NCBI GenBank assembly: GCA_947071285.1
Contig: CAMTFK010000013.1
Location: forward strand, 1 to 39,427
Direction: 5' to 3'
Origin: an uncultured Bacteroides sp.
GTDB lineage: Bacteria; Bacteroidota; Bacteroidia; Bacteroidales; Bacteroidaceae
DNA: 39,427 nucleotides
The notes beneath the pieces were generated by a model that did not search any database, had not been told where the DNA came from, and worked only from the letters and a program-made list of their open reading frames with translations. Of the stretch, positions 1 through 8,821 are shown one piece after another. Each line of letters opens with the position of its first letter. Position 1 is the first letter of the stretch. Position numbers and translations under genes: made by a program.

Positions 1-51
1 AGCAATTGACTCTTAATCAATGGGTCCAGGGTTCGAGTCCCTGAGGGTGTA
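1..51 (+). tRNA. tRNA-Lys (anticodon CTT), 3' part; 5' end outside the window
   Basis: The anticodon stem is ATTGA (5-9) with TCAAT (17-21), closing a 7-nt loop whose middle bases 12-14 read CTT, so it decodes AAG (lysine). The T arm CAGGG (27-31) pairs with CCCTG (39-43) around TTCGAGT. The 3' acceptor strand is 44-50 and the discriminator is A51. No CCA is encoded. The D arm and 5' acceptor strand lie before the window. Confidence 0.9.
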
Positions 52-59
52 CAAAGCAT

Positions 60-93
60 AAGCGGTTACCAAGAAACGGTAACCGCTTTTTTT
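60..93 (+). terminator. Rho-independent terminator after tRNA-Lys
   Basis: An 11-bp perfect stem (60-70 with 78-88) with a 7-nt loop is followed at once by a run of seven T (87-93). It stands nine bases after the tRNA, so it should end the tRNA transcript. Confidence 0.9.
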
Positions 94-105
94 GTGCAAT
101 TATTT

Positions 106-135
106 ATTGTCTCCGGGAAATACTTCCTATCTTTG
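106..135 (+). promoter_or_regulatory. Bacteroides-type promoter for the AspT/YidE-like transporter
   Basis: The -7 box TATCTTTG is at 128-135 and matches TAnnTTTG exactly. ATTG at 106-109 is a partial -33 box at 18 bp spacing, slightly shorter than the usual 19-21. The transporter start codon follows 29 nt later. Confidence 0.7.
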
Positions 136-164
136 CACTCCGAAATCAGTAAAACGTAAATACT

Positions 165-1829
165 TTGGATTGGTTATACAGTTTATTCATTGAACATTCC
201 GCTCTGCAGGCGGTTGTGGTGCTCTCGCTAATATCCGCTATTGGTTTGGGACTGGGGAAGATACATATCTGCGGCATATCGTTGGGAGTGACATTTGTGT
301 TCTTTGCAGGTATCCTTGCCGGGCATTTCGGGTTGTCCATTGACCCGCAGATGCTGAATTATGCCGAAAGTTTCGGTCTGGTGATATTTGTGTATGCGCT
401 GGGCTTGCAGGTCGGTCCGGGCTTTTTCAGTTCGTTCAGGATGGGTGGTGTGCAACTGAATATGCTGGCGGTCGGCGTGGTGCTGATTGGCACGGTGATG
501 ACGTTGCTGGGCAGCTATGGGTTGGGAGTCTCCCTGCCGGACATGGTGGGCATCCTTTGTGGCGCCACCACCAATACCCCTGCGCTGGGTGCTGCGCAAC
601 AAACCTTGAAACAGATGGGCATTGAAGCGAATACTCCGGCTCTGGGATGTGCAGTGGCATATCCGCTGGGCGTGGTGGGAGTAATCCTTGGCATTCTGCT
701 GATACGCAAAATGCTGGTGCGTAAGGAAGACTTGGAAGTCAAAGAGAAAGACAATGTGAATAAGCCGTATATCGTTGCATTCCAAGTGCACAATCCGGCA
801 ATCTTCAATATGAGCGTGAAGGATATAGCGCAACTGAGCTATCCTAAATTCGTGATATCCCGTTTGTGGCGGGATGGCAATGTGAGTATTCCTACCTCTG
901 AGAAGGTGATTAAAGAAGGCGACCGCCTGTTGGTCATCACTTCCGAAAAGAATGTGCCTGCGCTGACAGTGTTGTTCGGCGAACAGGAAAACACGGATTG
1001 GAATAAGGAAGATATCGACTGGAATGCCATCGACAGCCAGTTGATTTCGCAACGTATCGTGGTGACACGTCCCGAACTGAACGGAAAGAAGCTCGGCTCC
1101 CTTCACCTGCGCAACCATTATGGCATCAATATCAGTCGCGTATACCGTAGCGGAGTGTTGCTGCTGGCCACGGCGGAACTTACCTTGCAGTTGGGCGACC
1201 GCCTGACGGTAATAGGTGAGGCGGCTGCCGTACAAAATGTGGAAAAAGTGCTGGGAAATGCCGTGAAGAGCCTGAAAGAACCCAATCTGGTGGCCGTATT
1301 CGTAGGTATCGTCCTCGGTCTTGCATTGGGAGCCATACCTATTGCTATCCCCGGAGTCAGTACACCGGTGAAGCTGGGACTGGCAGGAGGCCCGATTATT
1401 GTAGGTATCCTTATCGGCACTTTCGGCCCGAGGATGCACATGGTGACTTATACGACGCGTAGTGCGAACCTGATGCTTCGTGCCTTGGGCTTGTCTCTCT
1501 ATCTGGCTTGTCTGGGACTGGATGCGGGTGCCCATTTCTTCGACACGGTGTTCCGTCCGGAAGGGTTGTTGTGGATAGGGATAGGCTGCGCGCTGACTGT
1601 ACTCCCAGTGCTGATAATGGGAATCATCGCTTTCCGTTGGATGAAGATAGATTTCGGTTCGGTGGCCGGGATGCTGTGCGGAAGTATGGCAAATCCGATG
1701 GCACTGAATTACGTCAATGATACCATTCCCGGTGATAATCCCTCAGTTTCTTATGCCACGGTTTATCCGTTGTGCATGTTCCTGCGGGTGATTATCGCAC
1801 AGGTGTTACTGATGTTCTTCTTGAGTTGA
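165..1829 (+). CDS. AspT/YidE-family putative transporter with paired RCK_C (TrkA-C) domains
   Basis: Predicted inner-membrane transporter of 554 residues; substrate unknown. It has the family's duplicated layout: an N-terminal membrane half (about 10-180), two cytosolic RCK_C-like domains (about 205-375) and a C-terminal membrane half (about 385-550). The halves repeat matching motifs: LCGATTNTPALG in the first and LCGSMANPMALN in the second, FVYALGLQVGPGFF in the first and YLACLGLDAGAHFF in the second. RCK_C domains usually bind small ligands and gate transport, which is inference here. The start is TTG at 165; no in-frame ATG lies closer to the promoter and the protein begins with the expected hydrophobic segment. 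It precedes fbp on the same strand, separated by 135 bp of heptad repeats. Family members include aspartate:alanine exchangers, but I would not assign that substrate. Confidence 0.88.
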   Translation: MDWLYSLFIEHSALQAVVVLSLISAIGLGLGKIHICGISLGVTFVFFAGILAGHFGLSIDPQMLNYAESFGLVIFVYALGLQVGPGFFSSFRMGGVQLNMLAVGVVLIGTVMTLLGSYGLGVSLPDMVGILCGATTNTPALGAAQQTLKQMGIEANTPALGCAVAYPLGVVGVILGILLIRKMLVRKEDLEVKEKDNVNKPYIVAFQVHNPAIFNMSVKDIAQLSYPKFVISRLWRDGNVSIPTSEKVIKEGDRLLVITSEKNVPALTVLFGEQENTDWNKEDIDWNAIDSQLISQRIVVTRPELNGKKLGSLHLRNHYGINISRVYRSGVLLLATAELTLQLGDRLTVIGEAAAVQNVEKVLGNAVKSLKEPNLVAVFVGIVLGLALGAIPIAIPGVSTPVKLGLAGGPIIVGILIGTFGPRMHMVTYTTRSANLMLRALGLSLYLACLGLDAGAHFFDTVFRPEGLLWIGIGCALTVLPVLIMGIIAFRWMKIDFGSVAGMLCGSMANPMALNYVNDTIPGDNPSVSYATVYPLCMFLRVIIAQVLLMFFLS

Positions 1830-1964
1830 GAGTAGAGAATTGAGAGTTTGAGAAGGTAGAGTTGAGGTTTGAAAGTCTAAAGTTGAGGTTTAAGAACGTA
1901 AAGTTGAGGTTTGAGCGTTATCTGCGCAGCCAATTAATAATTAATAATTCATAGTTAATAATTA
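1830..1964. repeat. Heptad-repeat spacer with one palindrome arm and a GCGCAGCC core
   Basis: The left part is a degenerate 7-nt tandem array with AGTTGAG recurring three times at 21-nt spacing between about 1860 and 1915. It runs into GCGCAGCC at 1924-1931 (the inverse of GGCTGCGC) and then an AT-rich array of the TTAATTA type up to the fbp start codon. The right side matches the arms of the other palindromes in this window. The left side is a different heptad type, so the two halves do not pair. Confidence 0.7.
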
Positions 1965-3950
1965 ATGAGTAATATTACCCCTGAAAGCATCATGAGCGAC
2001 TTGCGCTATTTGCAGTTGCTGTCACGCAGTTTCCCTACAATTGCGGATGCCAGTACAGAAATCATTAATCTGGAAGCTATCCTGAACCTTCCGAAGGGTA
2101 CGGAACATTTCCTGACCGATATTCACGGCGAATATGAAGCTTTCCAGCATGTGTTGAAGAACGCTTCGGGTGCAGTGAAGCGGAAAGTGAATGAAATCTT
2201 CGGACACACCTTGCGTGAGAGTGAAAAGAAAGAAATATGTACCCTGATATATTATCCCGAAGAAAAGTTGCAGTTGATAAAGGAGCGGGAAACCGACTTG
2301 GACGACTGGTATCTGATTACGCTGAATCAACTGGTGAAGGTTTGCCAGAATGTTTCTTCCAAATACACGCGCTCAAAGGTGCGGAAAGCGTTGCCGGAGG
2401 AATTTTCGTATATCATTCAGGAGTTGCTGCATGAGTCGAGTGTAGAGCCTAATAAACATGCCTACATCAATGTCATCATCAGCACCATTATTTCCACCAA
2501 GCGTTCGGACGATTTCATTATCGCTATGTGCAATCTTATCCAACGGCTGACGATTGACTCCCTGCACATCGTAGGCGACATTTATGACCGTGGTCCGGGA
2601 GCGCATATCATTATGGATACGCTTTGCGATTATCATAACTTCGACATCCAGTGGGGCAACCATGATATTTTGTGGATGGGGGCGGCGTCGGGGAATGACG
2701 CCTGCATTGCCAATGTAATCCGCATGTCGATGCGTTACGCTAATCTGGCTACGCTGGAAGACGGATACGGCATCAATCTGTTGCCACTTGCCACGTTTGC
2801 TATGGATATGTATGCGGATGATCCTTGTACTATCTTTGCGCCGAAGATGAACTTTGCGGATGGAAGTTACAATGAGAAGACGCTGCGGCTGATTACGCAG
2901 ATGCATAAGGCGATTACGGTGATACAATTGAAGTTGGAAGCGGAGATTATAGACCGCCGTCCGGACTTTGGTATGCAGAACCGGAAACTGCTGGATAAGA
3001 TTGACTTTGAAAGAGGTGTCTTTGTGTACGAAGGAAAGGAATATCCTTTGCTCGACACCAACTTCCCGACGATAGATCCGGCTGACCCGTATCGCTTATC
3101 GGATGAGGAAAGGGAATTGATGGATAAGATTCATGCTTCGTTCATGAACAGCGAGAAGTTGAAGAAACACATGCGTTGCCTGTTTACGTATGGGGGAATG
3201 TATCTGGTTTGCAACAGTAACTTGCTGTATCATGCTTCCATGCCGTTGAATGAAGATGGCAGTTTCAAGCATGTACGCATCGGTAAGAAGGAATATTGGG
3301 GCAAGAAGCTGCTGTGCAAAACAGATCAGTTGATACGCACGGCTTATTTTGATGAAGACGGTACGGAGGAGAAGAGCTTCGCGCTGGACTACGTGTGGTA
3401 CATGTGGTGCGGGCCGGATGCTCCATCGTTTGATAAAGATAAGATGGCGACATTCGAGCGTTACTTTATAGGAGACAAAGAACTGTCTAAAGAGACGAAA
3501 GGATATTATTATTCATTACGTAACCGTGCGGATATTTGCGACCGTATTCTGGCGGAATTTGAAGTGACAGGTCCTCATTCGCATATCATTAACGGGCATG
3601 TGCCTGTGAAGATAATCAAAGGCGAGAAGCCTATCAAGGCGGATGGCAAATTGCTGGTGATTGACGGCGGCTTCTCAAAAGCTTATCAACCGGAAACGGG
3701 CATTGCCGGATATACATTGGTATATCATTCACATGGACTACAGTTAGTGCAGCACGACCCGTTCCAAAGTCGTCAGAAGGCAATAGAGGAGGGGCAGGAT
3801 ATTAAGTCTACCACCTTCGTTATCGAGTTCAATTCGCAACGCATGATGGTGAAGGACACCGATAAAGGACAAGTGCTGGTGACGCAGATACAGGACTTGA
3901 AGAAGTTGCTGGTGGCGTACAGGACGGGATTTATTAAGGAGAAAAACTGA
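1965..3950 (+). CDS. fbp: Fructose-1,6-bisphosphatase, class III
   Basis: Hydrolyses fructose 1,6-bisphosphate to fructose 6-phosphate in gluconeogenesis, in the cytosol. At 661 residues it has the length of the class III enzymes of Firmicutes and Bacteroidetes, which are unrelated to the E. coli enzyme. The metallophosphatase motifs are visible: DIHGEYEAF near the N terminus, GDIYDRGP and WGNHDILW in the middle, and GHVP with the following metal ligands towards the C terminus. The ATG at 1965 follows an AT-rich repeat with no visible ribosome site, as is normal in this group. The stop codon is followed without a gap by a perfect 33-bp inverted repeat shared with the convergent gene. Together with gnd-zwf-pgl it feeds hexose phosphates into anabolic metabolism, though the two loci are not one operon. 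Confidence 0.96.
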   Translation: MSNITPESIMSDLRYLQLLSRSFPTIADASTEIINLEAILNLPKGTEHFLTDIHGEYEAFQHVLKNASGAVKRKVNEIFGHTLRESEKKEICTLIYYPEEKLQLIKERETDLDDWYLITLNQLVKVCQNVSSKYTRSKVRKALPEEFSYIIQELLHESSVEPNKHAYINVIISTIISTKRSDDFIIAMCNLIQRLTIDSLHIVGDIYDRGPGAHIIMDTLCDYHNFDIQWGNHDILWMGAASGNDACIANVIRMSMRYANLATLEDGYGINLLPLATFAMDMYADDPCTIFAPKMNFADGSYNEKTLRLITQMHKAITVIQLKLEAEIIDRRPDFGMQNRKLLDKIDFERGVFVYEGKEYPLLDTNFPTIDPADPYRLSDEERELMDKIHASFMNSEKLKKHMRCLFTYGGMYLVCNSNLLYHASMPLNEDGSFKHVRIGKKEYWGKKLLCKTDQLIRTAYFDEDGTEEKSFALDYVWYMWCGPDAPSFDKDKMATFERYFIGDKELSKETKGYYYSLRNRADICDRILAEFEVTGPHSHIINGHVPVKIIKGEKPIKADGKLLVIDGGFSKAYQPETGIAGYTLVYHSHGLQLVQHDPFQSRQKAIEEGQDIKSTTFVIEFNSQRMMVKDTDKGQVLVTQIQDLKKLLVAYRTGFIKEKN

Positions 3951-4043
3951 TTTAGTGATTAGTGGTTAGTGATAAGTGATTAGCAGGCTGCGCTGTAATG
4001 CCGCATGGCACTAATCACTTATCACTAACCACTAATCACTAAA
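3951..4043. repeat. Perfect 33-bp inverted repeat between convergent stop codons
   Basis: Arms 3951-3983 and 4011-4043 are exact reverse complements, 33 of 33, around a 27-nt loop. Each arm is a run of 7-nt units (TTAGTGA, TTAGTGG, TAAGTGA). The loop begins with GGCTGCGCTG and contains CCGCATGGC. The palindrome starts on the base after the fbp stop and ends one base before the convergent stop at 4045, so it is placed to end or protect both transcripts. Confidence 0.9.
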
Positions 4044-4044
4044 T

Positions 4045-5283
4045 CTAGTATTTAAACACCACCACTCCGCCTTCCAGAATCACCCCTTTGTCATAGGTCA
4101 CCCCTTTATTATAATAGCGGCTACCCCCATAGCCACCTGTAACGAATACCCCGAATCTGTCCGTCAGGCGATATTCCAGGTTCACACGTGCCTGGAGTGC
4201 ATAGAGGCGTGCCGGGAAACCATAATCTTTGTTTTTGAAGTTCTCGATGTGCTGAAATCCCAGGTCACCGCTGATGAACAGTTGCTTGTACAAAGGAAGC
4301 TCCAGACCTGCACGGTAAAAGAGGGAGGCCGAGAACTTATCACTGAAATCCAGATAATGCGTGCCACCACCTAAGATGGTATAGAACAGTTTATTTTTAA
4401 AACGCGCACCTACATTCAGCTTCGTTGTATTTCCTCCGAAAAGCATCAATTGCACTTTCGTATCCGGATTGGCATTCACCAGCCCCAACTGGAAACCATC
4501 GAAACTATTCTTGTAATAATTGACTAATCCGATTTGCAAGCCTTTTCCATTCTTTGTTATGTTGAGGGGAGCAAGTTGTGCGCCGGTGAAAGTGCCGCCT
4601 ACTACATTGCCCAAACCGGCAATCTGCAAACCGTGCATTGCCTCTCCTGTAATGTTACCCAATCCGCTGATTTGTACTCCTCGCAGATTTTCGCCCACAA
4701 TGTTCAGCAGTCCGGAAGTAGTAATGCCATTGAAGTTTTCACCTGCAATGTTGGCTAATCCCGCCAGATGCACGCCCGAAGAGTTTTCTCCGGTAATGTT
4801 CAGTAAACCGCCGATGACAACGCCGGTGGTATTGTCTCCCGCAATATTGGTAAGTCCGGAGAATATGACGCCTTGTGCATGGTTTCCGGTGATGCCTACC
4901 AAGCCGGCCAAGGATACGCCACTGAGATTATCCCCGTTTACATTGCTGATACCTGCAACCTGGACGCCCCTCATGCTACCTCCTACCAAGTTGGCAAGAC
5001 CTGTGATTTGTACACCGTTCATATCCCGGTAGACCACTCCACCCAGTAGATTGATGCCTACGCCACTCAAGCGGTTCATAGAGGAAAAAAGACCCAGGTT
5101 GAAGCAGGTAGTGCCCACGGTATCAGTCTGCTGTGTGGACATATTCTTCCACAGGGATAGGTTGATGCCGACAGGTTCCTTGTCTTTCTTGCTTGTTTGG
5201 GTTGACTCGTTATTCGTGGTTTGGGCAGAAAGTGTTCCTGCAATAGTCAATAATGCAATGATGGATGAAAATGATCGTCTCAT
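4045..5283 (-). CDS. LA_2272-like surface repeat protein with 16-residue repeats
   Basis: Exported protein of 412 residues; function unknown. Residues 1-20 form a signal peptide ending LSA before Gln21. Residues 90-233 hold nine consecutive 16-residue repeats with consensus GVxxxGLxNIxGENxx, followed by three shorter copies such as GLQIGLVN. The regular glycines and alternating hydrophobics suggest a beta-solenoid. The last 150 residues have alternating aromatic strands ending in VFKY, like an outer-membrane barrel; this is inference. The resemblance is to the LA_2272 surface-repeat family, whose role is not established. The start lies only six bases after the sulfatase stop, so the two are almost certainly co-transcribed. 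The DNA under the repeats has a matching 48-bp periodicity, a route to copy-number change. Confidence 0.8.
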   Translation of the reverse strand: MRRSFSSIIALLTIAGTLSAQTTNNESTQTSKKDKEPVGINLSLWKNMSTQQTDTVGTTCFNLGLFSSMNRLSGVGINLLGGVVYRDMNGVQITGLANLVGGSMRGVQVAGISNVNGDNLSGVSLAGLVGITGNHAQGVIFSGLTNIAGDNTTGVVIGGLLNITGENSSGVHLAGLANIAGENFNGITTSGLLNIVGENLRGVQISGLGNITGEAMHGLQIAGLGNVVGGTFTGAQLAPLNITKNGKGLQIGLVNYYKNSFDGFQLGLVNANPDTKVQLMLFGGNTTKLNVGARFKNKLFYTILGGGTHYLDFSDKFSASLFYRAGLELPLYKQLFISGDLGFQHIENFKNKDYGFPARLYALQARVNLEYRLTDRFGVFVTGGYGGSRYYNKGVTYDKGVILEGGVVVFKY

Positions 5284-5289
5284 TCGTTT

Positions 5290-6846
5290 TTAATCTTTAA
5301 TTTCATCCGGCCAGGGGGCTAATTTGCCCGTTGCACGAAGCGTGGGACGCTGCGCATCTACCGACCGGAGATAGTTACTTAATTTCTTTGCCAATCTCTT
5401 TACTACACGTGGTTTTAGCATAGCCACGTCGTTTTTTTCGCTGATGTCAGCCGGGATGTTGAAAAGCTCACGCTTACCATCTGCAAAGTAATACACAAGT
5501 TTCCAGTCGCCGGAGCGGATGGAACAAGTGGCTCCGATGCCCGGTCCCGAAGGTCCCCAGCTATGAGGATAGTGCCAATAGATATCACGATTCTTCACTT
5601 TCCCTTTTCCTGTCAGAAGCGGCATGAAGCTGATACCATCACGCTGCTGTACGGTGGTATATTTCTGTACGCCCGCTATTTCAAGAATGGTGGGATAGAA
5701 ATCCTCAATCATAAGGTAATCCCCGCACTTGGTATCCGGAGTCACCACGCCGGGCCAGCTAACGATCATCGGTTCGCGGATGCCCCCCTCGTAGGCGGAA
5801 CCTTTACCACTGTTGAGCGGATAATTCTGCGTATGCAGTTCTCCGGCACGCGTGTGGGCAGCCAGTCCGCCATTATCGGACATGAAGAGGATGACCGTGT
5901 TCTCCGTCAGATGGTTGCGTTCCAGATAATCCATGAGGTCGCCCAAACTCTTATCCATACCCTCGACAAGAGTGGCATAGGCAGCTTCTACCGGAGGCAG
6001 CCCTTTATCCAGATATTTCTGATAGAAGCGGTAGTCCGGCTGTATGGGTGTATGGACTGCATAATGGGCCATGTACAAAAAGAACGGTTCGTCTTTCTGC
6101 TGCGCATGGTCCAGAGCCTTCATGGCCTCTAAGGTGAGCGCTTCACTGAGGAACGTGTCCGTACCGTGATATTGCTCCAACCCGGGAACTGCCGCCAACG
6201 GACTTTTGCCGTCCGGTTTGTTTCCGAAGTTATTCTTGCCGTAATAGCTGGCAGGCGAACCGGCGGCATGACCTGCTATGTTCACCTCAAATCCCATCGT
6301 TAACGGATCAGCTCCCGGAGTATCGTTTGCCCCGAAATGAGCTTTACCGCAATGAATGGTCTGATAACCGTTGTCTTTGAGCACTTGGGCCAAAGTAGTA
6401 ACCTGCGTAGTGCGTTCCACGCCCGGTTCCTGACAAATGCCGTTTACGTTCCATTCCGGATAGGTCATTACGGAGTCCGGCTGTTCATGAGTGGTGTTCT
6501 TGCGCAGCGTCCAACTGGTCACCCGGTGACGGGCAGCATTCATTCCTGTGAAAAGGCTGACGCGGGTAGGGGAGCTGATGCTACATGCATATGCCTGAGT
6601 GAACATCTTGCCTTGGGTTGCCAGACGCTCCATGTTAGGCGTATGATACGTGTCATTGTAATGAGTCCGTTGAGTCCAGAAGGGCAGTGAAGTATCTTGC
6701 CAGCCCATGTCGTCTACCAGAAACAGAATAATGTTCGGACGTTCTTTCTCTTTCGGCGCATCCTTGGCCGCAGATTGTGTAGCCGCTTCTCCTGCCATTC
6801 CCCACACGGGAATCATAACGGCTGATAATAGTAATTCGCTTTTCAT
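5290..6846 (-). CDS. Sulfatase, serine-type (S1 family)
   Basis: Predicted exported sulfatase of 518 residues that cleaves sulfate esters, probably from host or dietary glycans. The hydrophobic N terminus (MKSELLLSAVMIPVWG) looks like a signal peptide. The core starts with NIILFLVDDMGWQD, where D45 and D46 are metal ligands. The signature SSPTR gives Ser91 at the S-x-P-x-R position, so maturation to formylglycine would need an anaerobic sulfatase-maturating enzyme, which is not in this window. FMSDNGG and GKGSAYEGGIREP are further family motifs. It is followed after six bases by the repeat protein. No susC/susD pair is adjacent, so this is not a typical utilisation locus. The subfamily and substrate cannot be read from sequence with confidence. 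Confidence 0.93.
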   Translation of the reverse strand: MKSELLLSAVMIPVWGMAGEAATQSAAKDAPKEKERPNIILFLVDDMGWQDTSLPFWTQRTHYNDTYHTPNMERLATQGKMFTQAYACSISSPTRVSLFTGMNAARHRVTSWTLRKNTTHEQPDSVMTYPEWNVNGICQEPGVERTTQVTTLAQVLKDNGYQTIHCGKAHFGANDTPGADPLTMGFEVNIAGHAAGSPASYYGKNNFGNKPDGKSPLAAVPGLEQYHGTDTFLSEALTLEAMKALDHAQQKDEPFFLYMAHYAVHTPIQPDYRFYQKYLDKGLPPVEAAYATLVEGMDKSLGDLMDYLERNHLTENTVILFMSDNGGLAAHTRAGELHTQNYPLNSGKGSAYEGGIREPMIVSWPGVVTPDTKCGDYLMIEDFYPTILEIAGVQKYTTVQQRDGISFMPLLTGKGKVKNRDIYWHYPHSWGPSGPGIGATCSIRSGDWKLVYYFADGKRELFNIPADISEKNDVAMLKPRVVKRLAKKLSNYLRSVDAQRPTLRATGKLAPWPDEIKD

Positions 6847-6857
6847 TTGAGACTGAT

Positions 6858-6952
6858 TTAGTTATAAGTTATTAGTTATAAGTTATTTGTTTGTGATTGC
6901 TGCGCCATGATGTCGCATGGTCATAAGCAAATAACTAATAACTTATAACTAA
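6858..6952. repeat. Heptad palindrome, 22-bp perfect arms, after the acyl-CoA synthetase gene
   Basis: Arms 6858-6879 and 6931-6952 pair without mismatch. Units are TTAGTTA and TAAGTTA, 7 nt apart. The centre holds TTGCTGCGCCATGATG and TCGCATGG, like the other elements. It ends ten bases before the acyl-CoA synthetase stop codon (read from the minus strand) and is a likely terminator or 3' processing structure. Confidence 0.85.
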
Positions 6953-6962
6953 TATCTGTTTT

Positions 6963-8621
6963 TTATCCTTTCGCTTCCTGATACAAGAATCGTTTAATGG
7001 AGCGTTTCGGTGTTTTTTCAAACTCCTCGGGGTATATCTTCATTTTGAATATCTGGCTGTATGCAGGAAGAGTCGTGTTCAGTGCAACGCGGTTCTCTTC
7101 CATGACACGTTCGATGTCTTCAGTCTTCAGACCATGTGCAAAGGCATCGTCGAAATCGGGATATACCAAGCCGACCAGTTTTTCATTCTGCTGCACGATG
7201 ATGCTTTCGGCAACGTATGGCATGTTGTTCAACTTGTCTTCTATTTCTTCGGGATAGATATTCTGTCCACTGGCACCGAGCAGCATGTTCTTGCTGCGTC
7301 CTTTGATGGTGACGTTACCTTCAGCATCCATCAGGGCAAGGTCGCCTGTGTGCAACCAACCGTCTGCATCAATTGTTTCGCGGGTGGCTTCTTCATTCTT
7401 ATAATATCCCAACATCACGTTAGGTCCGCGACATACAATTTCTCCCGGGATATTTTCCGGATCGGGCGAGAGGATTTTAACTTCCATGCGCGGAACCGCC
7501 TTACCACAGGAGCCCGGCTTGAAACGTGACCAATCTTCATAACAGATAATCGGACCGCATTCCGTCATTCCGTAGCCTACTGTATAAGGGAAGTCTATCA
7601 TGTGCAGGAACTGCTCTACCTCTTGGTTGAAAGCAGCACCACCCACGATTACTTCTGCAAAACGTCCACCGAAAGCACTGACTACGCCTTCGCGCACGGT
7701 CGCTTTAATTTTATCATTGATGATGGGAACTTTCAGTAACAGTTTCATAGTCGGAGTTTCCAACTTCGGAAGCACGTTCTTCTTGATAATCTTTTCGATG
7801 ATGAGCGGTACAGCTATCACCAGGTGGGGTTTCACTTCCGAGAATGCCTGGAAGATAATCTTCGGGCTCGGCATACGGGTGAGGAAGTATATCTGGCATC
7901 CTGCCGAGAACTCATAGAGGAACTCGAATGCCAGTCCGTACATGTGTGCCATCGGCAGCATGGAGATTATCTTGTCGCCGGCTTTCAGTGGCAACACTTC
8001 GAATGCAAATGCAGTGTTGGACCACAAGCTGCGATAGGGCAGCATCACGCCTTTTGAATAACTCGTCGTACCGGAAGTATAGTTGATGACTGCCAGTTCT
8101 TCGGGCTGGTCTTTATGGTATTCGATGTGTTCCTTGCGGAAATTCTTGGGATATTTCTTGCCGAACAGTTCGTTCAGGTGCTCGCGGGCATAGTCTATCT
8201 TTTCGGTGCGGGATACGAGGACGGAAAAATCGGTCATCAGTATGATGCCTTCCAGCAGGGTCATGGCGCTTTCATTGAGGTTTTCCCATACTTGGTCGCC
8301 TACGAAAAGCAGCTTGGCTTCGGAGTGGTTTACGATGTTGTGTACATTGTCCGCTTTGAACTCATGTAAGATAGGAACCACTACAGCGCCGTAGGTCAGT
8401 GTGGCAAGGAAAGTGACTCCCCAATGCGAGCTGTTGCGTCCGCAGATGGCAATTTTATCGCCTTTCTTGATGCCGCTTGCTTCGAAGATTAAGTGTACTT
8501 TTTCTATTTTGCGGGCTACGTCCTTGTATTGCAGGGTAGCGCCATTATAGTCGGTCAGGGCATCCAGGTCCCAATTCTCTTTTATGCTGTTCTCAATATA
8601 GGCGATAAAACTTTGTTCCAT
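6963..8621 (-). CDS. AMP-binding long-chain acyl-CoA synthetase
   Basis: Predicted cytosolic or membrane-associated ligase that activates fatty acids with ATP and CoA; 552 residues. Visible motifs of the ANL superfamily: the phosphate loop NYTSGTTSYSKG (about residues 177-188), GYGMTECGP (about 350), LHTGDLA (about 421) and the hinge with IKGRSKNM. The open frame reaches 8753, but I place the start at the ATG at 8621 (MEQSFIAYI): the promoter boxes at 8655-8685 lie between the two, the 44 extra residues have no family match that I recognise, and Bacteroides homologues start this way. A heptad palindrome follows the stop. No partner genes adjoin it, so chain-length preference is unknown. Confidence 0.9.
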   Translation of the reverse strand: MEQSFIAYIENSIKENWDLDALTDYNGATLQYKDVARKIEKVHLIFEASGIKKGDKIAICGRNSSHWGVTFLATLTYGAVVVPILHEFKADNVHNIVNHSEAKLLFVGDQVWENLNESAMTLLEGIILMTDFSVLVSRTEKIDYAREHLNELFGKKYPKNFRKEHIEYHKDQPEELAVINYTSGTTSYSKGVMLPYRSLWSNTAFAFEVLPLKAGDKIISMLPMAHMYGLAFEFLYEFSAGCQIYFLTRMPSPKIIFQAFSEVKPHLVIAVPLIIEKIIKKNVLPKLETPTMKLLLKVPIINDKIKATVREGVVSAFGGRFAEVIVGGAAFNQEVEQFLHMIDFPYTVGYGMTECGPIICYEDWSRFKPGSCGKAVPRMEVKILSPDPENIPGEIVCRGPNVMLGYYKNEEATRETIDADGWLHTGDLALMDAEGNVTIKGRSKNMLLGASGQNIYPEEIEDKLNNMPYVAESIIVQQNEKLVGLVYPDFDDAFAHGLKTEDIERVMEENRVALNTTLPAYSQIFKMKIYPEEFEKTPKRSIKRFLYQEAKG

Positions 8622-8654
8622 GATATTATATTGCACATTTGGTTGAAATTTGTG

Positions 8655-8685
8655 CAAATATAAGGCTTTATTAAAAGAAAGCAAA
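8655..8685 (-). promoter_or_regulatory. Bacteroides-type promoter for the acyl-CoA synthetase gene
   Basis: On the minus strand the -7 box TATATTTG is at 8662-8655 and the -33 box TTTG at 8685-8682, with 19 bp between. Both match the consensus exactly. The position rules out the upstream ATG at 8753 as the main start. Confidence 0.82.
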
Positions 8686-8791
8686 TTTTTGGTTGAAAAA
8701 AGCGGGAAGTATAAGCTATTTAATCGTTGGTATATTAAAAGTTGACCAAACAAATGAAATTATAGCAAGTAATGAAATTGATAGTATGGAG

Positions 8792-8805
8792 GCAGGTAAA
8801 CCTGC
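8792..8805. repeat. Short perfect palindrome
   Basis: GCAGGT and ACCTGC flank AA. It stands between the acyl-CoA synthetase promoter region and the 22-bp array; role unknown. Confidence 0.5.
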
Positions 8806-8821
8806 GGGATGAATAAAGATA

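Noticed and set aside
228..1535. 435-codon open frame antisense to the AspT/YidE-like transporter
   Set aside because: The plus-strand protein has clear duplicated family domains; the antisense peptide is rich in His, Gln and Arg with no motif, as expected of a shadow frame.
4520..5032. 170-codon plus-strand frame opposite the repeat protein, itself repetitive
   Set aside because: Its proline-rich repeats mirror the 48-bp periodicity of the real minus-strand gene, which has the signal peptide and operon position.
8622..8753. N-terminal extension of the acyl-CoA synthetase
   Set aside because: Exact -33 and -7 boxes lie inside it, so the transcript starts downstream.
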